The notes beneath the pieces are model-generated. The model did not search any database, was not told where the DNA came from, and was given only the letters and a program-made list of their open reading frames with translations. A stretch of 64,000 nt of DNA from Anaerolineae bacterium (GTDB lineage: Bacteria; Chloroflexota; Anaerolineae; Aggregatilineales; Phototrophicaceae), in contig JANWYT010000006.1 of NCBI GenBank assembly GCA_025055175.1, forward strand, positions 1 through 64,000, given 5' to 3'. The position numbers were made by a program, and so were the translations under genes. Position 1 is the first letter of the stretch. The number at the start of each line of letters is the position of its first letter. Below, one piece after another: positions 30,818-40,585 of this stretch.

Positions 30818-31741
30818 ATGTGGATGAGAAAATTGCTGCTCTACCTATCGACTGCGCGCTGGGCGCGCAACATCGCCACCCGTTGGGCAATCGCACGCCG
30901 CGTCGCGCGGCGCTTCGTAGCTGGCGAGTCGCTAGACGAGGCGCTTTCGGCCACGCGCGCGCTCAACGCTCAGGGCATCCTCGTCACCCTCGATTATCTG
31001 GGCGAGGCCGTCGAAAAGGCCGAAGATACTCAGGCCGTCGTCGCCACCTACCTCAGCCTGCTGGACGGGATTCACCAGCACCAGCTCCAATCCAGCATTT
31101 CGCTCAAGCTCACTCATCTGGGCCTGGATATCAGCGAGGAGCTGTGCCTAGTCAACCTGCGTCACATTGTGGGACGCGCCAAGCAGTATGGCATTCCTGT
31201 CACCATCGACATGGAGTCCAGCGCTTACACCGACACCACGCTGCGCATTTACCGCACCTTGCGCGATGAATACGACTTCGACAACGTCGGCACAGTCATC
31301 CAGGCTTATCTCTACCGCACGGCTGATGATATGAAGGCCCTGGCTCAAGAAGGCGCGCACATCCGCTTGTGCAAAGGAGCGTATCTCGAACCTGCCGAGG
31401 TCGCCTTCCCCAACAAAGCCGACGTTGACGCCAACTATCTCCGCGTCATGCAAGATTATCTAGCCAGCAGCGGTCGCGCCTATCTGTGCATTGCCACCCA
31501 CGACGAAGCCATGATCCGTGCCGCCGAAGCCTTCATCGCTCAGCACAAGATTGACCCGCAGCGCTACGAATTCCAAATGCTCTACGGCATTCGCAGCAGC
31601 CGCCAGGCAGAATTGGCCAAGCAGCACCCCATGCGCGTCTACGTCCCCTTCGGCGAAGCCTGGTATCCGTACTTCGTGCGCCGTCTGGCCGAAAGGCCTG
31701 CCAACCTGTGGTTCTTCGTCCGCAGCTTCGCCCGCGCCTGA
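30818..31741 (+). CDS. Proline dehydrogenase (monofunctional)
   Basis: The 307-residue protein matches the PutA-type proline dehydrogenase barrel, ending in YVPFGEAWYPYFVRRLAERP, the block that binds proline and FAD. It oxidizes proline to pyrroline-5-carboxylate, passing electrons to a quinone. The ATG at 30818 is preferred since GGAG lies 9 bases upstream; two ATGs further upstream (30788, 30803) lie before the Shine-Dalgarno. The pyrroline-carboxylate dehydrogenase gene follows at 30 bases. Confidence 0.9.
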   Translation: MWMRKLLLYLSTARWARNIATRWAIARRVARRFVAGESLDEALSATRALNAQGILVTLDYLGEAVEKAEDTQAVVATYLSLLDGIHQHQLQSSISLKLTHLGLDISEELCLVNLRHIVGRAKQYGIPVTIDMESSAYTDTTLRIYRTLRDEYDFDNVGTVIQAYLYRTADDMKALAQEGAHIRLCKGAYLEPAEVAFPNKADVDANYLRVMQDYLASSGRAYLCIATHDEAMIRAAEAFIAQHKIDPQRYEFQMLYGIRSSRQAELAKQHPMRVYVPFGEAWYPYFVRRLAERPANLWFFVRSFARA

Positions 31742-31771
31742 TCTCAATCATCTACCTCACAAGGACATGCC

Positions 31772-33331
31772 ATGCTCCCCGCCTACTCCCCAGAGAGCTA
31801 CACCGACTTCAGCCAACCGACTGCGCGCCGCGCCTTTGAGGACGCCCTAGCCCTGGTGCGCTCGCGCTTCGGCCAGCGCTATCCATTAGTAGTCGGGGAT
31901 CAGCGGATTGTGCTGGATGACACCTTCGCCAGCGTCAACCCCGCCAATCCTTCAGAAGTGTTGGGCTATTTTGCCAATGGCACAGCCGAACATGCCGACC
32001 AGGCTCTGCGCGCTGCGACCGACGCCTTCCGCACTTGGCAGTACGCCTCAGCTCAGGAACGCGCGCGCTACTTGCTGCGCGCCGCCGCCGAAATGCGCCG
32101 CCGCAAGCACGAATTCAGCGCTGCATTAGTCTATGAAGTCGGCAAAAGCTGGGCAGAAGCCGACGCTGACACTGCCGAAGCCATCGACTTCTTCGAATAC
32201 TACGCTCGCCAAATGCTGCGCTTAGCCGACTCCGATCATCTGCTGACCGCCTATCCACCAGAACAACTCAATTTGCAGTACATTCCCCTAGGAGTCGGCG
32301 CTATCATCCCGCCCTGGAACTTCGCCAATGCCATCTTGTCAGGCATGACCAGTGCTGCCCTGGTGACGGGGAACACCGTCGTCCTCAAGCCAGCAGAACA
32401 GTCGCCTCTGCTGGGATGGATGGTGGCTGAGCTGTTCTGGGAGCAGCATTTGCCCGCTGGCGTCCTCAATTTCATCACTGGCCCTGGCGAGGTCGTCGGC
32501 GCGCGCATGGTGGAAAGCCCGCTGACGCGCTTCGTGTCTTTCACTGGCTCAAGGTCTGTCGGCGTGGGCATCTACGAGAAGGCTGCGCGCGTCCAGCCAG
32601 GCCAGAAATGGCTCAAGCGCGCTATCCTGGAAATGGGTGGCAAAGACGCCGTGTTGGTGGACGAAACCGCCGACCTGGAGCTGGCCGCTCAGGGCATCGT
32701 CGCCAGCGCCTTTGGCTTCCAGGGTCAGAAATGTTCGGCTGGCTCGCGCGCTATTCTGGTGGACAGCGTCTATGAGCGCGTAGTGGAGCGCGTGGTCAGC
32801 CTGACGCAGACACTCAGCGTTGGCTCAACGGCTGCTGGCCCAGAGGTCTACATGGGGCCAGTCATCGACCAAGAGGCCTACGATAAGATTCGCGGCTACA
32901 TCGAAATTGGCGCGCAGGAAGGCAAGTTGCTCACAGGTGGCCACGTCATCGAAACAGAGACGAATGGCTATTTCATCCCGCCGACCGTCTTCGGGGACGT
33001 GCTAGAGACAGCGCGCATCGCTCAGGAAGAAATCTTCGGGCCAGTGCTGGCCTGTATGCGCGCCCGTGACTTCGACGACGCGCTGCGGATCGCCAACGGC
33101 ACAGAATACGGCTTGACTGGCGCCGTCTACAGCCGCAGTCGCGAGCGCCTGGAGCAGGCTCGCCGCGAGTTCCACGTTGGCAACCTATACTTCAACCGTA
33201 AATGCACCGGCGCACTGGTGGGTATCCATCCTTTTGGCGGCTTCAACATGAGCGGCACGGACAGCAAGGCCGGCGGCCCCGATTATCTGCTGCTGTTCAC
33301 CCAGGCCAAGAGCATTGCCGAGAGACTGTAG
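31772..33331 (+). CDS. rocA: L-glutamate gamma-semialdehyde dehydrogenase (1-pyrroline-5-carboxylate dehydrogenase)
   Basis: The 519-residue aldehyde dehydrogenase has the catalytic Cys in [11 protein letters not shown] and the general-base Glu in LEMGGKDA, with the NAD-binding PWNFANAI block. It completes proline to glutamate conversion. Following the proline dehydrogenase by 30 bases, the pair carries out the whole pathway as two polypeptides rather than the fused PutA seen in many Proteobacteria. Confidence 0.93.
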   Translation: MLPAYSPESYTDFSQPTARRAFEDALALVRSRFGQRYPLVVGDQRIVLDDTFASVNPANPSEVLGYFANGTAEHADQALRAATDAFRTWQYASAQERARYLLRAAAEMRRRKHEFSAALVYEVGKSWAEADADTAEAIDFFEYYARQMLRLADSDHLLTAYPPEQLNLQYIPLGVGAIIPPWNFANAILSGMTSAALVTGNTVVLKPAEQSPLLGWMVAELFWEQHLPAGVLNFITGPGEVVGARMVESPLTRFVSFTGSRSVGVGIYEKAARVQPGQKWLKRAILEMGGKDAVLVDETADLELAAQGIVASAFGFQGQKCSAGSRAILVDSVYERVVERVVSLTQTLSVGSTAAGPEVYMGPVIDQEAYDKIRGYIEIGAQEGKLLTGGHVIETETNGYFIPPTVFGDVLETARIAQEEIFGPVLACMRARDFDDALRIANGTEYGLTGAVYSRSRERLEQARREFHVGNLYFNRKCTGALVGIHPFGGFNMSGTDSKAGGPDYLLLFTQAKSIAERL

Positions 33332-33407
33332 CCTGGGGGTCGCCTCAGGCGAGGCGACGTCTACCAAGTCCTGGCTTTAAGACACAGTGTGCATCACTTA
33401 GCGATGT

Positions 33408-33647
33408 TCAAGAGCCGCTGAACAGCCTGATGAGCCGCGACACAATGCCACGCTTCTGGCTGGTCATCTGCTGATGTTCCTTTTGGAGCTGAGTGATGAC
33501 GAATTCCAGCTCGCTCAGGCGCATCCGTGCGCCGTTGACAACAACCCACTCAGCGTCCAGGGCGCGCACATCCTGTGGAATGCGGTTGTGAAGTTTGCGA
33601 TAGATTTCAACGTAACGCTGCATCATCTGTTCGGCTTCTTGAGCCAT
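33408..33647 (-). CDS. Small hypothetical protein with coiled-coil segment
   Basis: I do not recognise this 79-residue protein. It is mostly helical: an N-terminal helix (MAQEAEQMMQRYVEIYRKL), a short strand-like stretch VVVNGARM, then a helix LSELEFVITQLQKEHQQM that could form a coiled coil, and a basic tail ending KRGIVSRLIRLFSGS-like. No ribosome-binding site is obvious. It lies alone, opposite in strand to its neighbours, and might be spurious. Confidence 0.5.
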   Translation of the reverse strand: MAQEAEQMMQRYVEIYRKLHNRIPQDVRALDAEWVVVNGARMRLSELEFVITQLQKEHQQMTSQKRGIVSRLIRLFSGS

Positions 33648-33822
33648 AGTTCATTCACCATCAACTCGGCACATTCTTCGCTCATTGTATCAAAATTTTT
33701 GCCACGTAGCGATAAGCTGACGATGTGTTTTGTCGATCGTGCTGTTTATTTCTTGAGATGGAACGCTATAATGGCACGTGCCTTAGTCATCACAAACATG
33801 ACTCCGCCCTATGAGGCCATCT

Positions 33823-34662
33823 ATGTTCAATGCAACATCCAGATACCATGAAGCTGTGCAGCTCATCCGCTCATGTACACAACACCAGCCCGCCATCGGC
33901 TTAGTCCTCGGCTCTGGCTTGGGCGGCCTGGCTAACGAGCTTAAACAAGCCGATTTCATCCCTTACGAAGACATTCCCAACTGCCCTCGGTCTACCGTTC
34001 ACGGCCACTACGGTCGCCTGGTCATCGGCACGCTAGAGGGTCAGACCGTCATCGCTCAGCAGGGTCGCGTTCATTTCTACGAAGGCTATGACATGCAGCA
34101 GGTGACCTTCTTGGTGCGCGTCATGGGTCTGTTAGGTGTCAAGGTACTCATCCTCACCAACGCTGCTGGCGGCATTGATCCCAACTACAAAGTCGGCGAC
34201 CTTATGCTGCTCAACGATCACATCAACTTACCCGGCATGGCCGGTCACCATCCTCTGATTGGCCCGAACGACGAGTCGCTTGGTGAGCGCTTTGTGGGCA
34301 TGTCACAGGCCTATGACTACGAGCTGCGCGCTCTGGCTCACCAAGTAGCCCAAGCCAACAACCTACCCTTGCACGAAGGCGTCTACGCCGCTGTGAGCGG
34401 GCCTTCGTTTGAGACGCCAGCGGAAGTGCGCTTCTTGCGGGCCATCGGCGCGAATGCTGTCGGCATGTCTACTGTCCATGAGGTGTTGGTGGCGCGCCAC
34501 ATGCGCCTGCGCGTGATGGCCATCAGTGGCATCACCAACGTCGCCATCGATCAGGTAGACAGCGATAACGACGCTAGTCACGAAGAAGTCCTGGAAGCTG
34601 GTGCGCTGCTCGTGCCACGCCTGACAACGCTTCTGAGAGGCGTCCTCCAGGCGATAGGCTGA
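33823..34662 (+). CDS. Purine nucleoside phosphorylase (trimeric type)
   Basis: The 279-residue protein has the phosphate-binding block GLVLGSGLGGLA, HGHYGRL and RVHFYEGYD, and the active-site region NAAGGI plus GPSFETPAEVR and the base-binding Asn in SGITNVA. It splits inosine and guanosine to base and ribose-1-phosphate. The ATG at 33823 has GAGG six bases upstream; 33811 is an alternative. Its TGA overlaps the next gene's ATG as TGATG, showing tight coupling. Confidence 0.92.
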   Translation: MFNATSRYHEAVQLIRSCTQHQPAIGLVLGSGLGGLANELKQADFIPYEDIPNCPRSTVHGHYGRLVIGTLEGQTVIAQQGRVHFYEGYDMQQVTFLVRVMGLLGVKVLILTNAAGGIDPNYKVGDLMLLNDHINLPGMAGHHPLIGPNDESLGERFVGMSQAYDYELRALAHQVAQANNLPLHEGVYAAVSGPSFETPAEVRFLRAIGANAVGMSTVHEVLVARHMRLRVMAISGITNVAIDQVDSDNDASHEEVLEAGALLVPRLTTLLRGVLQAIG

Positions 34663-35477
34663 TGTTCGGCCTGTTCTTCTTGCTCGATCAATTGGCCATC
34701 GGCCTCTATTTCCTACTGCTGGCCTGGGGATTGCGTCAGTTGTGGCGCCTAGTCCAGGCGCGCCGAGAGCTGCGCGCCACTCACTTTGAGCTGGAACGCT
34801 ACCTCGCCCGCACTGCTCAGGCCAGCGCGCTCACAAATATCGTCGTCAGCGTAGAGCTGGCCATCATCTTGCTAGGCATTCAGCAAATGGTCGTGCCATA
34901 CTTGCGCCAAGAAGTCATCTTGCAGGAAGTGGTCGCCGCCGCGCCTATCCGCGATGATGGTGATTTTGCCACTGCCACGCCAGCGCCGGTCAGTGGTCGC
35001 CTAGACATAGAACCTGTCGCGCCACTGGGCCAGGATGGAACAATTTTGTTGCTGACGCCCACCCTCACGCCGACTCCCGTCGGCACGATCATCCCCAACG
35101 CCCCACCCACCGAGGGGTGCAGCGACGAGCGCGCCATGCTACAAATTCCCGCTAATGGCCAGCGCGTCTTCGCGCCCATCCCCATCGTCGGCACGATCTT
35201 CGCCGACAACTTCGCCTTCGCCAAAGTCGAAATTCGTGGGCCAGGCACAAACAACACTTACGCCGTCATCGACGACCGACGCCAACCAGTGTTGGTCACG
35301 TCTCCGTTCAGCCAATTCATCCCCGCCCCATACACACCTGGCCTATACCAACTGCGCGTTATGGTCTTCGATATCACCAGCACCTCAGTAGCCTTCTGCA
35401 TGGTCAACATCTACATCACCGAGCCGCCCGTCACCCCCACGCCCACGCCGCCAGCAGCCGCAGGAACACGCCCATGA
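34662..35477 (+). CDS. Membrane-anchored protein with Pro/Thr linkers, unknown function
   Basis: This 271-residue protein is not recognised. It has two hydrophobic helices (about 4-27 and 56-77) with a basic/acidic helical stretch between, then a Pro/Thr-rich linker and an extracytoplasmic beta-rich domain (about 160-250, with CSDERAMLQIPANGQRVF and conserved-looking FADNFAFAKVEIRG). It ends in a second Pro/Thr tail. It is coupled to PNP at its start and to the PanG-like gene at its end (4-base overlap), so it lies within a biosynthetic operon whose role it does not explain. Confidence 0.65.
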   Translation: MFGLFFLLDQLAIGLYFLLLAWGLRQLWRLVQARRELRATHFELERYLARTAQASALTNIVVSVELAIILLGIQQMVVPYLRQEVILQEVVAAAPIRDDGDFATATPAPVSGRLDIEPVAPLGQDGTILLLTPTLTPTPVGTIIPNAPPTEGCSDERAMLQIPANGQRVFAPIPIVGTIFADNFAFAKVEIRGPGTNNTYAVIDDRRQPVLVTSPFSQFIPAPYTPGLYQLRVMVFDITSTSVAFCMVNIYITEPPVTPTPTPPAAAGTRP

Positions 35478-36346
35478 GCGCTCGTCCACGCCTAGCCTTC
35501 ATCGGTGCAGGACGAGTAGCCCACGCTTTGGCACTATCCTGGCACGCTGCTGGTTGGTCCATCACTGCTATCGCCAGCCGCGATGTGGCACGCGGGCAGG
35601 CCCTAGCTCAGCAGGTGGGGGCGGCTTTCGCTCATCCTGGACGAGCTGTAGAGCAAGCTGACCTCGTCTTCTTCAGCGTCCCTGACGACGTTGTTCGCCT
35701 CTTAGCCCAGGGCCTTGTCACCCTGGATTGGCGTAGCAAAGCCGCTGTCCATCACAGCGGTGCGCTCAGCATAGACGCGCTCAGCTCTCTGGCTCAGGTC
35801 GGGGCAGAGACGGGCAGCCTACACCCCGCTCTACCCCTCACCGACTACAGCTTGGACGCCAACGTACAGCAGGCTCGTCTGCGCGGTGCAGCCTACGCTC
35901 TGGAAGCCAGCAACCAAGCGCTGATGGACCAGCTCGTAGTGCTAGTGCAAGCGCTCGGTGGCCACCCCGTGCTGCTGGCCTCAGGCCAGAAAGTCCTCTA
36001 CCACGCCGCTCTGGTCTTCACCAGCAATTACACCGTGACGCTCTATGCAGTCGCCATGCGCCTGCTCGCAGACATCAGCGTTGACTCTGCCAGCAGCGCC
36101 CTCATCCTCAACGGCCTGCTCAATGGCACGACTGCCAATCTGGCGCGCCAGGGCCTGCCACTGGCCCTCAGCGGCCCGCTAGTGCGCGGCGACGTAGGGA
36201 CAATAGCCGCGCATTTGCAGGCGCTCCCGCCCGACCTGGCAGCCCTGTACCGCCATTTGGCTCAACATACCTTGCCCCTGGCTCAGGCCCGCGGCACACC
36301 TTTAGAATCTTTATTGGCTCTTTTATCTCAGGAAGACAGCTCATGA
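35474..36346 (+). CDS. Rossmann plus DUF2520 oxidoreductase, PanG-like candidate ketopantoate reductase
   Basis: The 290-residue protein has a dinucleotide-binding start LAFIGAGRVAHALA, a SRD block (NADP-type) and a helical C-terminal domain of the DUF2520 kind (FTSNYTVTLY, then LLNGTTANLA). It sits in an operon directly before panB, overlapping it as ATGA, with panC behind. Ketopantoate reductase (PanE) is the missing step between PanB and PanC, and DUF2520-type PanG reductases are reported to fill it in some bacteria. Assignment here is inference from family and place. Confidence 0.6.
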   Translation: MSARPRLAFIGAGRVAHALALSWHAAGWSITAIASRDVARGQALAQQVGAAFAHPGRAVEQADLVFFSVPDDVVRLLAQGLVTLDWRSKAAVHHSGALSIDALSSLAQVGAETGSLHPALPLTDYSLDANVQQARLRGAAYALEASNQALMDQLVVLVQALGGHPVLLASGQKVLYHAALVFTSNYTVTLYAVAMRLLADISVDSASSALILNGLLNGTTANLARQGLPLALSGPLVRGDVGTIAAHLQALPPDLAALYRHLAQHTLPLAQARGTPLESLLALLSQEDSS

Positions 36347-37197
36347 CTCGTAAGACAATTCTTGACATCCAAAAGATGAAGGCCCAGGGTGAGAAGATCG
36401 TCCTGCTGACCGCCTACGACGCCACCAGCGCGCGCGTAGCTGAAGCCGCTGAAATCCCCGTAATCCTGGTCGGCGATACGCTGGGCATGGTCATCCAGGG
36501 CCACAGCTCCACAATCCCCGTCACCCTAGATCAGATGATCTATCACTGCGCTATTGTGGCTCGCGTCACTCAAACTTCTCTCATCGTCGGCGATATGCCT
36601 TTTATGACCGCCAGCATCAGCGCCGAAGACACGCTGCGCCAAGCGGCCCGCCTCATGCAGGAAGGCGGCGTGACCGCCGTCAAACTGGAGGGCGGCGAGC
36701 CTGTCGCTCCTATCATCAAGCGCCTGACCCAAGCAGGCATTCCCGTCATGGCTCACATCGGCCTCACACCTCAAAGCGTCAACCAATTCGGCGGCTTCAA
36801 AGTCCAGGGACGCCAGCTCGAAGATGCTCGCCAGCTCGTGCGCGACGCTGAGGCCGTGCAGGCGGCTGGCGCGTTTGCCGTTGTGCTAGAGCTTGTGCCA
36901 GCACCTCTCGCAGGCCTCATCACCCAGCGCCTGAGCATTCCAACGATTGGCATTGGTGCGGGGCCGGATTGCGACGGCCAAGTGCAGGTCTTCCACGACA
37001 TTTTGGGCTTGTTCGACCAGTTCCTGCCGCGCCACGCCAAGCGCTACGCCGAAATCGGCGAGGCCATGCGCGCCGCTGCCGTCCAGTACCGCCAAGATGT
37101 ACAAGCGGGCGTGTTCCCTACCGCCGAACAAGCTTTCAGCATGAGCGAGCAAGTTCTGCGTCACCTCAAAGAAGCGTTGGATCATGCAAATCGCTGA
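36343..37197 (+). CDS. panB: 3-methyl-2-oxobutanoate hydroxymethyltransferase
   Basis: The 284-residue barrel enzyme makes ketopantoate from alpha-ketoisovalerate and methylenetetrahydrofolate. It has the metal- and substrate-binding blocks LLTAYDATSARVAEAA, VGDTLGMVI, GGVTAVKLEGG, and IGIGAGPDCDGQVQVFHDI. It overlaps the reductase candidate upstream (ATGA) and panC downstream by 14 bases. Length is normal. Confidence 0.96.
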   Translation: MTRKTILDIQKMKAQGEKIVLLTAYDATSARVAEAAEIPVILVGDTLGMVIQGHSSTIPVTLDQMIYHCAIVARVTQTSLIVGDMPFMTASISAEDTLRQAARLMQEGGVTAVKLEGGEPVAPIIKRLTQAGIPVMAHIGLTPQSVNQFGGFKVQGRQLEDARQLVRDAEAVQAAGAFAVVLELVPAPLAGLITQRLSIPTIGIGAGPDCDGQVQVFHDILGLFDQFLPRHAKRYAEIGEAMRAAAVQYRQDVQAGVFPTAEQAFSMSEQVLRHLKEALDHANR

Positions 37198-38071
37198 GAC
37201 CATTCAGGAGTTGCGCCAGGCCCGCCAGAAGCTCTCAGGACGCATAGGACTCGTACCAACGATGGGCTACCTGCACGAAGGCCATCTATCGCTGGTGCGC
37301 ACTGCTCGCGCCGAATGCGATCATGTCCTAGCGACTATCTTCGTCAATCCTGCACAGTTCAGCGCTCAAGAAGACCTAGCCAGCTATCCACGCGATTTGC
37401 CTCGCGACCTGGCTATGCTGGAAGCAGAAGGCGTAGGCCTGGTCTTCACCCCCTCTGCTGAACTGATGTATCCGCCAGGCTACCAGACCTACGTCACAGT
37501 GGAACAGGTGAGCCAGGGGAAGGAAGGCAGCGCGCGACCAGGCCACTTTCGCGGCGTGGCGACAGTCGTCGCCAAGCTGTTCAACCTGATCCAAGCACAG
37601 CGCGCCTACTTTGGTCAGAAGGACGCTCAGCAGGTGGCCGTCATTCGGCGCATGACCCACGACCTGAACTTCCCCCTAGAGATTGTCGTCTGCCCTATTG
37701 TGCGCGAAGCCGACGGGCTGGCTATGTCTTCGCGCAACGTCTACCTCTCCCCTGCCGAACGCCGAGCGGCTGCCGTCGTCCCGCAAGCTTGGCAGCGCGC
37801 CGCCCAGGCTTATGGCGCTGGTGAACGCCACCCTGAAGTCTTGCGCTCTATCGTGCGCGAACACATTGCCCAAGAGCCGCTGGCCCGCCTGGATTACGTC
37901 TCGGTGGCTTCGGCGCGCACCCTAGCAGAGCAAGACGCGCCCAGCGAAGAGCCGCTGCTGCTGTCGCTGGCCGTACAAGTGGGCCGTCCGCGCCTGCTAG
38001 ACAACTGCCTGCTGCCCATGGCGCTCAACACCCGCGAAGGCGCGAGCGCTGTCTTGGGGCGCATAGAGTGA
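37184..38071 (+). CDS. panC: Pantothenate synthetase (pantoate-beta-alanine ligase)
   Basis: The 295-residue enzyme joins pantoate and beta-alanine with ATP. It has the HIGH-type motif LHEGHLSL, VPTMGYLH, FVNPAQF, the FGQKDAQQ block and the SSRNVYLS signature. It is the last pan gene; panD (beta-alanine source) is not in this window. A short leading hairpin and an extended -10 for lepA follow its stop. Confidence 0.96.
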   Translation: MQIAETIQELRQARQKLSGRIGLVPTMGYLHEGHLSLVRTARAECDHVLATIFVNPAQFSAQEDLASYPRDLPRDLAMLEAEGVGLVFTPSAELMYPPGYQTYVTVEQVSQGKEGSARPGHFRGVATVVAKLFNLIQAQRAYFGQKDAQQVAVIRRMTHDLNFPLEIVVCPIVREADGLAMSSRNVYLSPAERRAAAVVPQAWQRAAQAYGAGERHPEVLRSIVREHIAQEPLARLDYVSVASARTLAEQDAPSEEPLLLSLAVQVGRPRLLDNCLLPMALNTREGASAVLGRIE

Positions 38072-38106
38072 GTTGCCCGCTCTGCCTGTATTTAGGCAGT
38101 CATTAC

Positions 38107-38115
38107 TGCTATAAT
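38107..38115 (+). promoter_or_regulatory. Extended -10 promoter before lepA
   Basis: TGCTATAAT matches the extended -10 form about 38 bases before the lepA start codon. The -35 is weak. A small inverted repeat (CTGCC, GGCAG) just upstream could end the pan operon. Confidence 0.5.
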
Positions 38116-38152
38116 GCCGCTTAACTTTCGGGTTGGACTCTGTGGTGGTAGC

Positions 38153-39952
38153 ATGGATCAAGCGCACATTCGCAATTTCTGTATCATTGCCCACGTCGAT
38201 CATGGCAAAAGCACGCTGGCAGACCGTCTGCTGGAACTCACCCAGACCGTGAGCGACCGCGAAATGCAAGCCCAACTGCTGGACAGCATGGAATTGGAGC
38301 GCGAGCGCGGCGTCACTATCAAAGCCTCGGCTGTGCGGATGAGTTATTGCGCCAAAGACGGGCAAACTTATATCATCAACCTCATCGACACGCCCGGCCA
38401 CGTCGACTTCACCTATGAAGTGAGCCGCGCTCTGCAAGCCTGCGAAGGGGCAATCTTGGTCGTGGACGCCAGCCAGGGCATTGAAGCTCAGACGCTCACC
38501 AACGTCTATCTGGCCATCGAACAAGACCTGGAGGTGCTGCCTGTTCTCAACAAGATCGACTTGCCCGCTGCTCGCCCTGACGATGTAGCCAAAGAGCTAG
38601 AAGACCTGCTCGGCGCACAGGACTCCATCCTGCGTATCTCTGCTAAGAATGGCATTGGCGTGCAGGACGTGATGGAGTTAGTCGTGCAGAGAGTGCCGCC
38701 GCCCAAAGGCAAGACCGACGCTCCGCTGCGCGCCCTAGTCTTCGACTCGCACTACGACTCGTACAAGGGCGTCGTGGCCTACGTGCGCATTGTCGATGGC
38801 CGCGCGACGAAGCGCGACATGATGCGCCTGATGGCCAGCGACGCTCGTTTTGAACCCGTCGAAATCGGCGTCTTCACGCCATCGATGACCCCCATCGATG
38901 AGCTATGCGCTGGCGAGGTCGGCTACATCGCCACAGGCCTTAAGACCATTCGCGAGTGCCGCGTCGGCGATACGATCACCCTGGCCATCAACGGCGCCAG
39001 CGAGCCGCTGCCTGGCTATGCCCAGGCCAAGCCGATGGTCTTCGCAGGCATCTACCCCACCGATAACGCCGACTATCACAACCTGCGCGACGCGCTGGAG
39101 AAGCTCCAACTCAACGACGCCTCCCTCGTCTTTGAGCCAGAGACTTCACAGGCGCTCAACTTTGGCTTCCGCGTGGGCTTCCTGGGCTTGTTCCATATGG
39201 AGATCATCCAAGAGCGCCTAGAGCGTGAGTACGACTTGGACATTCTGGCCACCGCCCCCAGCGTGGAATATCGCGTTGTCAAGCGCGACGGACAGCAGAT
39301 CACCATCGACAGCCCGGCTCAGCTGCCTCCTGAGAACGAGATCGCCGAGATTCATGAACCCTGGATGAAAATCCAAATCTACACGCCCCAAAGCTACATC
39401 GGGGCAATTATGGACTTGGTCATCAACAAGCGCGGCGAGTACATCAACACGGACTACCTGGACGCCAACCGCGTCATCCTCACCTATCGCTTGCCCTTGT
39501 CCGAACTCATCATCGACTTCTACGACAAGCTCAAGAGCATTACCCAGGGCTACGCCAGCCTGGATTACCAATTCGACTCGTACCGCGAAGGCGACTTAGT
39601 GAAGCTTGACATCCTAGTCAACAACGAACCCGTAGACGCCCTGGCTTTGATCGTCCACAAAGACGACGCCTATCACAAGGGCCAAAAGCTAGTGAGTCGC
39701 CTGAAAGACCTGATTCCGCGTCAAATGTTCGTCGTACCCATCCAGGCAGCCGTTGGCAAGCGTGTCATCTCGCGGGCTAACGTGAGCGCTATGCGCAAAG
39801 ACGTGCTGGCCAAGTGCTACGGCGGCGACATCACGCGCAAGAAGAAGCTGCTAGAGAAGCAGAAGAAGGGCAAGAAGCGCATGAAGATGATCGGCCAGGT
39901 GGAAGTACCGCAAGAAGCCTTCATGGCTCTGCTGAGCCTGGATGAGGAATGA
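38153..39952 (+). CDS. lepA: Elongation factor 4 (LepA GTPase)
   Basis: The 599-residue GTPase has G1 AHVDHGKS, G3 DTPGHVDF and G4 NKIDLP, followed by the LepA-specific C-terminal domain with KGKKRMK. It acts on the ribosome under stress and in assembly. The ATG at 38153 is chosen since the family begins a few residues before AHVDHGKS and GGTGG lies upstream; an ATG at 38114 would add 13 residues that do not fit. Length equals the usual 600. Confidence 0.95.
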   Translation: MDQAHIRNFCIIAHVDHGKSTLADRLLELTQTVSDREMQAQLLDSMELERERGVTIKASAVRMSYCAKDGQTYIINLIDTPGHVDFTYEVSRALQACEGAILVVDASQGIEAQTLTNVYLAIEQDLEVLPVLNKIDLPAARPDDVAKELEDLLGAQDSILRISAKNGIGVQDVMELVVQRVPPPKGKTDAPLRALVFDSHYDSYKGVVAYVRIVDGRATKRDMMRLMASDARFEPVEIGVFTPSMTPIDELCAGEVGYIATGLKTIRECRVGDTITLAINGASEPLPGYAQAKPMVFAGIYPTDNADYHNLRDALEKLQLNDASLVFEPETSQALNFGFRVGFLGLFHMEIIQERLEREYDLDILATAPSVEYRVVKRDGQQITIDSPAQLPPENEIAEIHEPWMKIQIYTPQSYIGAIMDLVINKRGEYINTDYLDANRVILTYRLPLSELIIDFYDKLKSITQGYASLDYQFDSYREGDLVKLDILVNNEPVDALALIVHKDDAYHKGQKLVSRLKDLIPRQMFVVPIQAAVGKRVISRANVSAMRKDVLAKCYGGDITRKKKLLEKQKKGKKRMKMIGQVEVPQEAFMALLSLDEE

Positions 39953-39959
39953 ACACTTG

Positions 39960-39982
39960 GGGCTGAAGCCGTCTGTCAGCCC
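39960..39982 (+). terminator. Weak hairpin after lepA
   Basis: A 7-bp stem (39960-39966 with 39976-39982) closes a 9-base loop just after the lepA stop. There is no T-run. Confidence 0.35.
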
Positions 39983-39985
39983 TCA

Positions 39986-40582
39986 TCAGCGTCCGTCCTG
40001 AGCTAGCAGGGCTTCGCGCGCGCGTTCAGCGAAATCTTGCCCGCGCCCAGCATAGACTACCTCATCTCCTAGCACGCGCCAGCGATAGACGCTCTGGCCA
40101 TCAACCAGGCAATCCGCTTGACCTGATTGCTGGTCATAGACCCCACCCTGAGCTAGGTTGTGACTTACTCCAGGTCGCACCACCCACAGAGCTGCATGAG
40201 GCGGCACGCTCAGATAATGGGCCATATCTTCTTCATGAGCAATCGTCAGCGCGTCCACTGTGAAGGCAATCGGATCGACTAGCACATGGTAGCTGCGACC
40301 ACCAAAGTTGCCATGCAGCACCTTCAGTCGCTCCTGAGGGATGAACGCTATGGTACGCTCCAAAGCCACCGCACCCGGCGCACCCACTGCCAGATAGGAG
40401 GCAAAATCCAGCAAATAACCATCGACTAGATCGCTGGTGGCACTGACGAGCGCCTTGCTGAAGGGGAAAAAGGGATCATCAAAGCGCTGAATCGGCAGCG
40501 GCAAGTCCAGGACGCGTGGACAGATGAGCAGCAACTTGTGCGTCCCCAACGCTTGCGCACGCTCCACAAAATCACTCCACAT
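39986..40582 (-). CDS. Uncharacterized protein, possible degenerate OMP-decarboxylase-fold pseudoenzyme
   Basis: The 198-residue protein aligns by eye with the orotidine-5'-phosphate decarboxylase barrel (PyrF type 2). FPFSKALVSATSDLV, DFASYLAVGAPGAVALE, TIAFIP and a C-terminal QDFAERAREALLA match that family's blocks. The catalytic DxKxxD stretch (LDAKRGDIG in active enzymes) reads LHGNFGGRS, so Asp and Lys are lost, and it is about 70 residues shorter. It follows cinA by 3 bases and should be co-transcribed. Function is unknown; the fold call is my inference. Confidence 0.5.
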   Translation of the reverse strand: MWSDFVERAQALGTHKLLLICPRVLDLPLPIQRFDDPFFPFSKALVSATSDLVDGYLLDFASYLAVGAPGAVALERTIAFIPQERLKVLHGNFGGRSYHVLVDPIAFTVDALTIAHEEDMAHYLSVPPHAALWVVRPGVSHNLAQGGVYDQQSGQADCLVDGQSVYRWRVLGDEVVYAGRGQDFAERAREALLAQDGR

Positions 40583-40585
40583 AGT

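Noticed and set aside
33339-33358. Hairpin after the pyrroline-carboxylate dehydrogenase gene as a terminator
   Set aside because: The stem is seven pairs at best and has no T-run, so it is not listed as a terminator.
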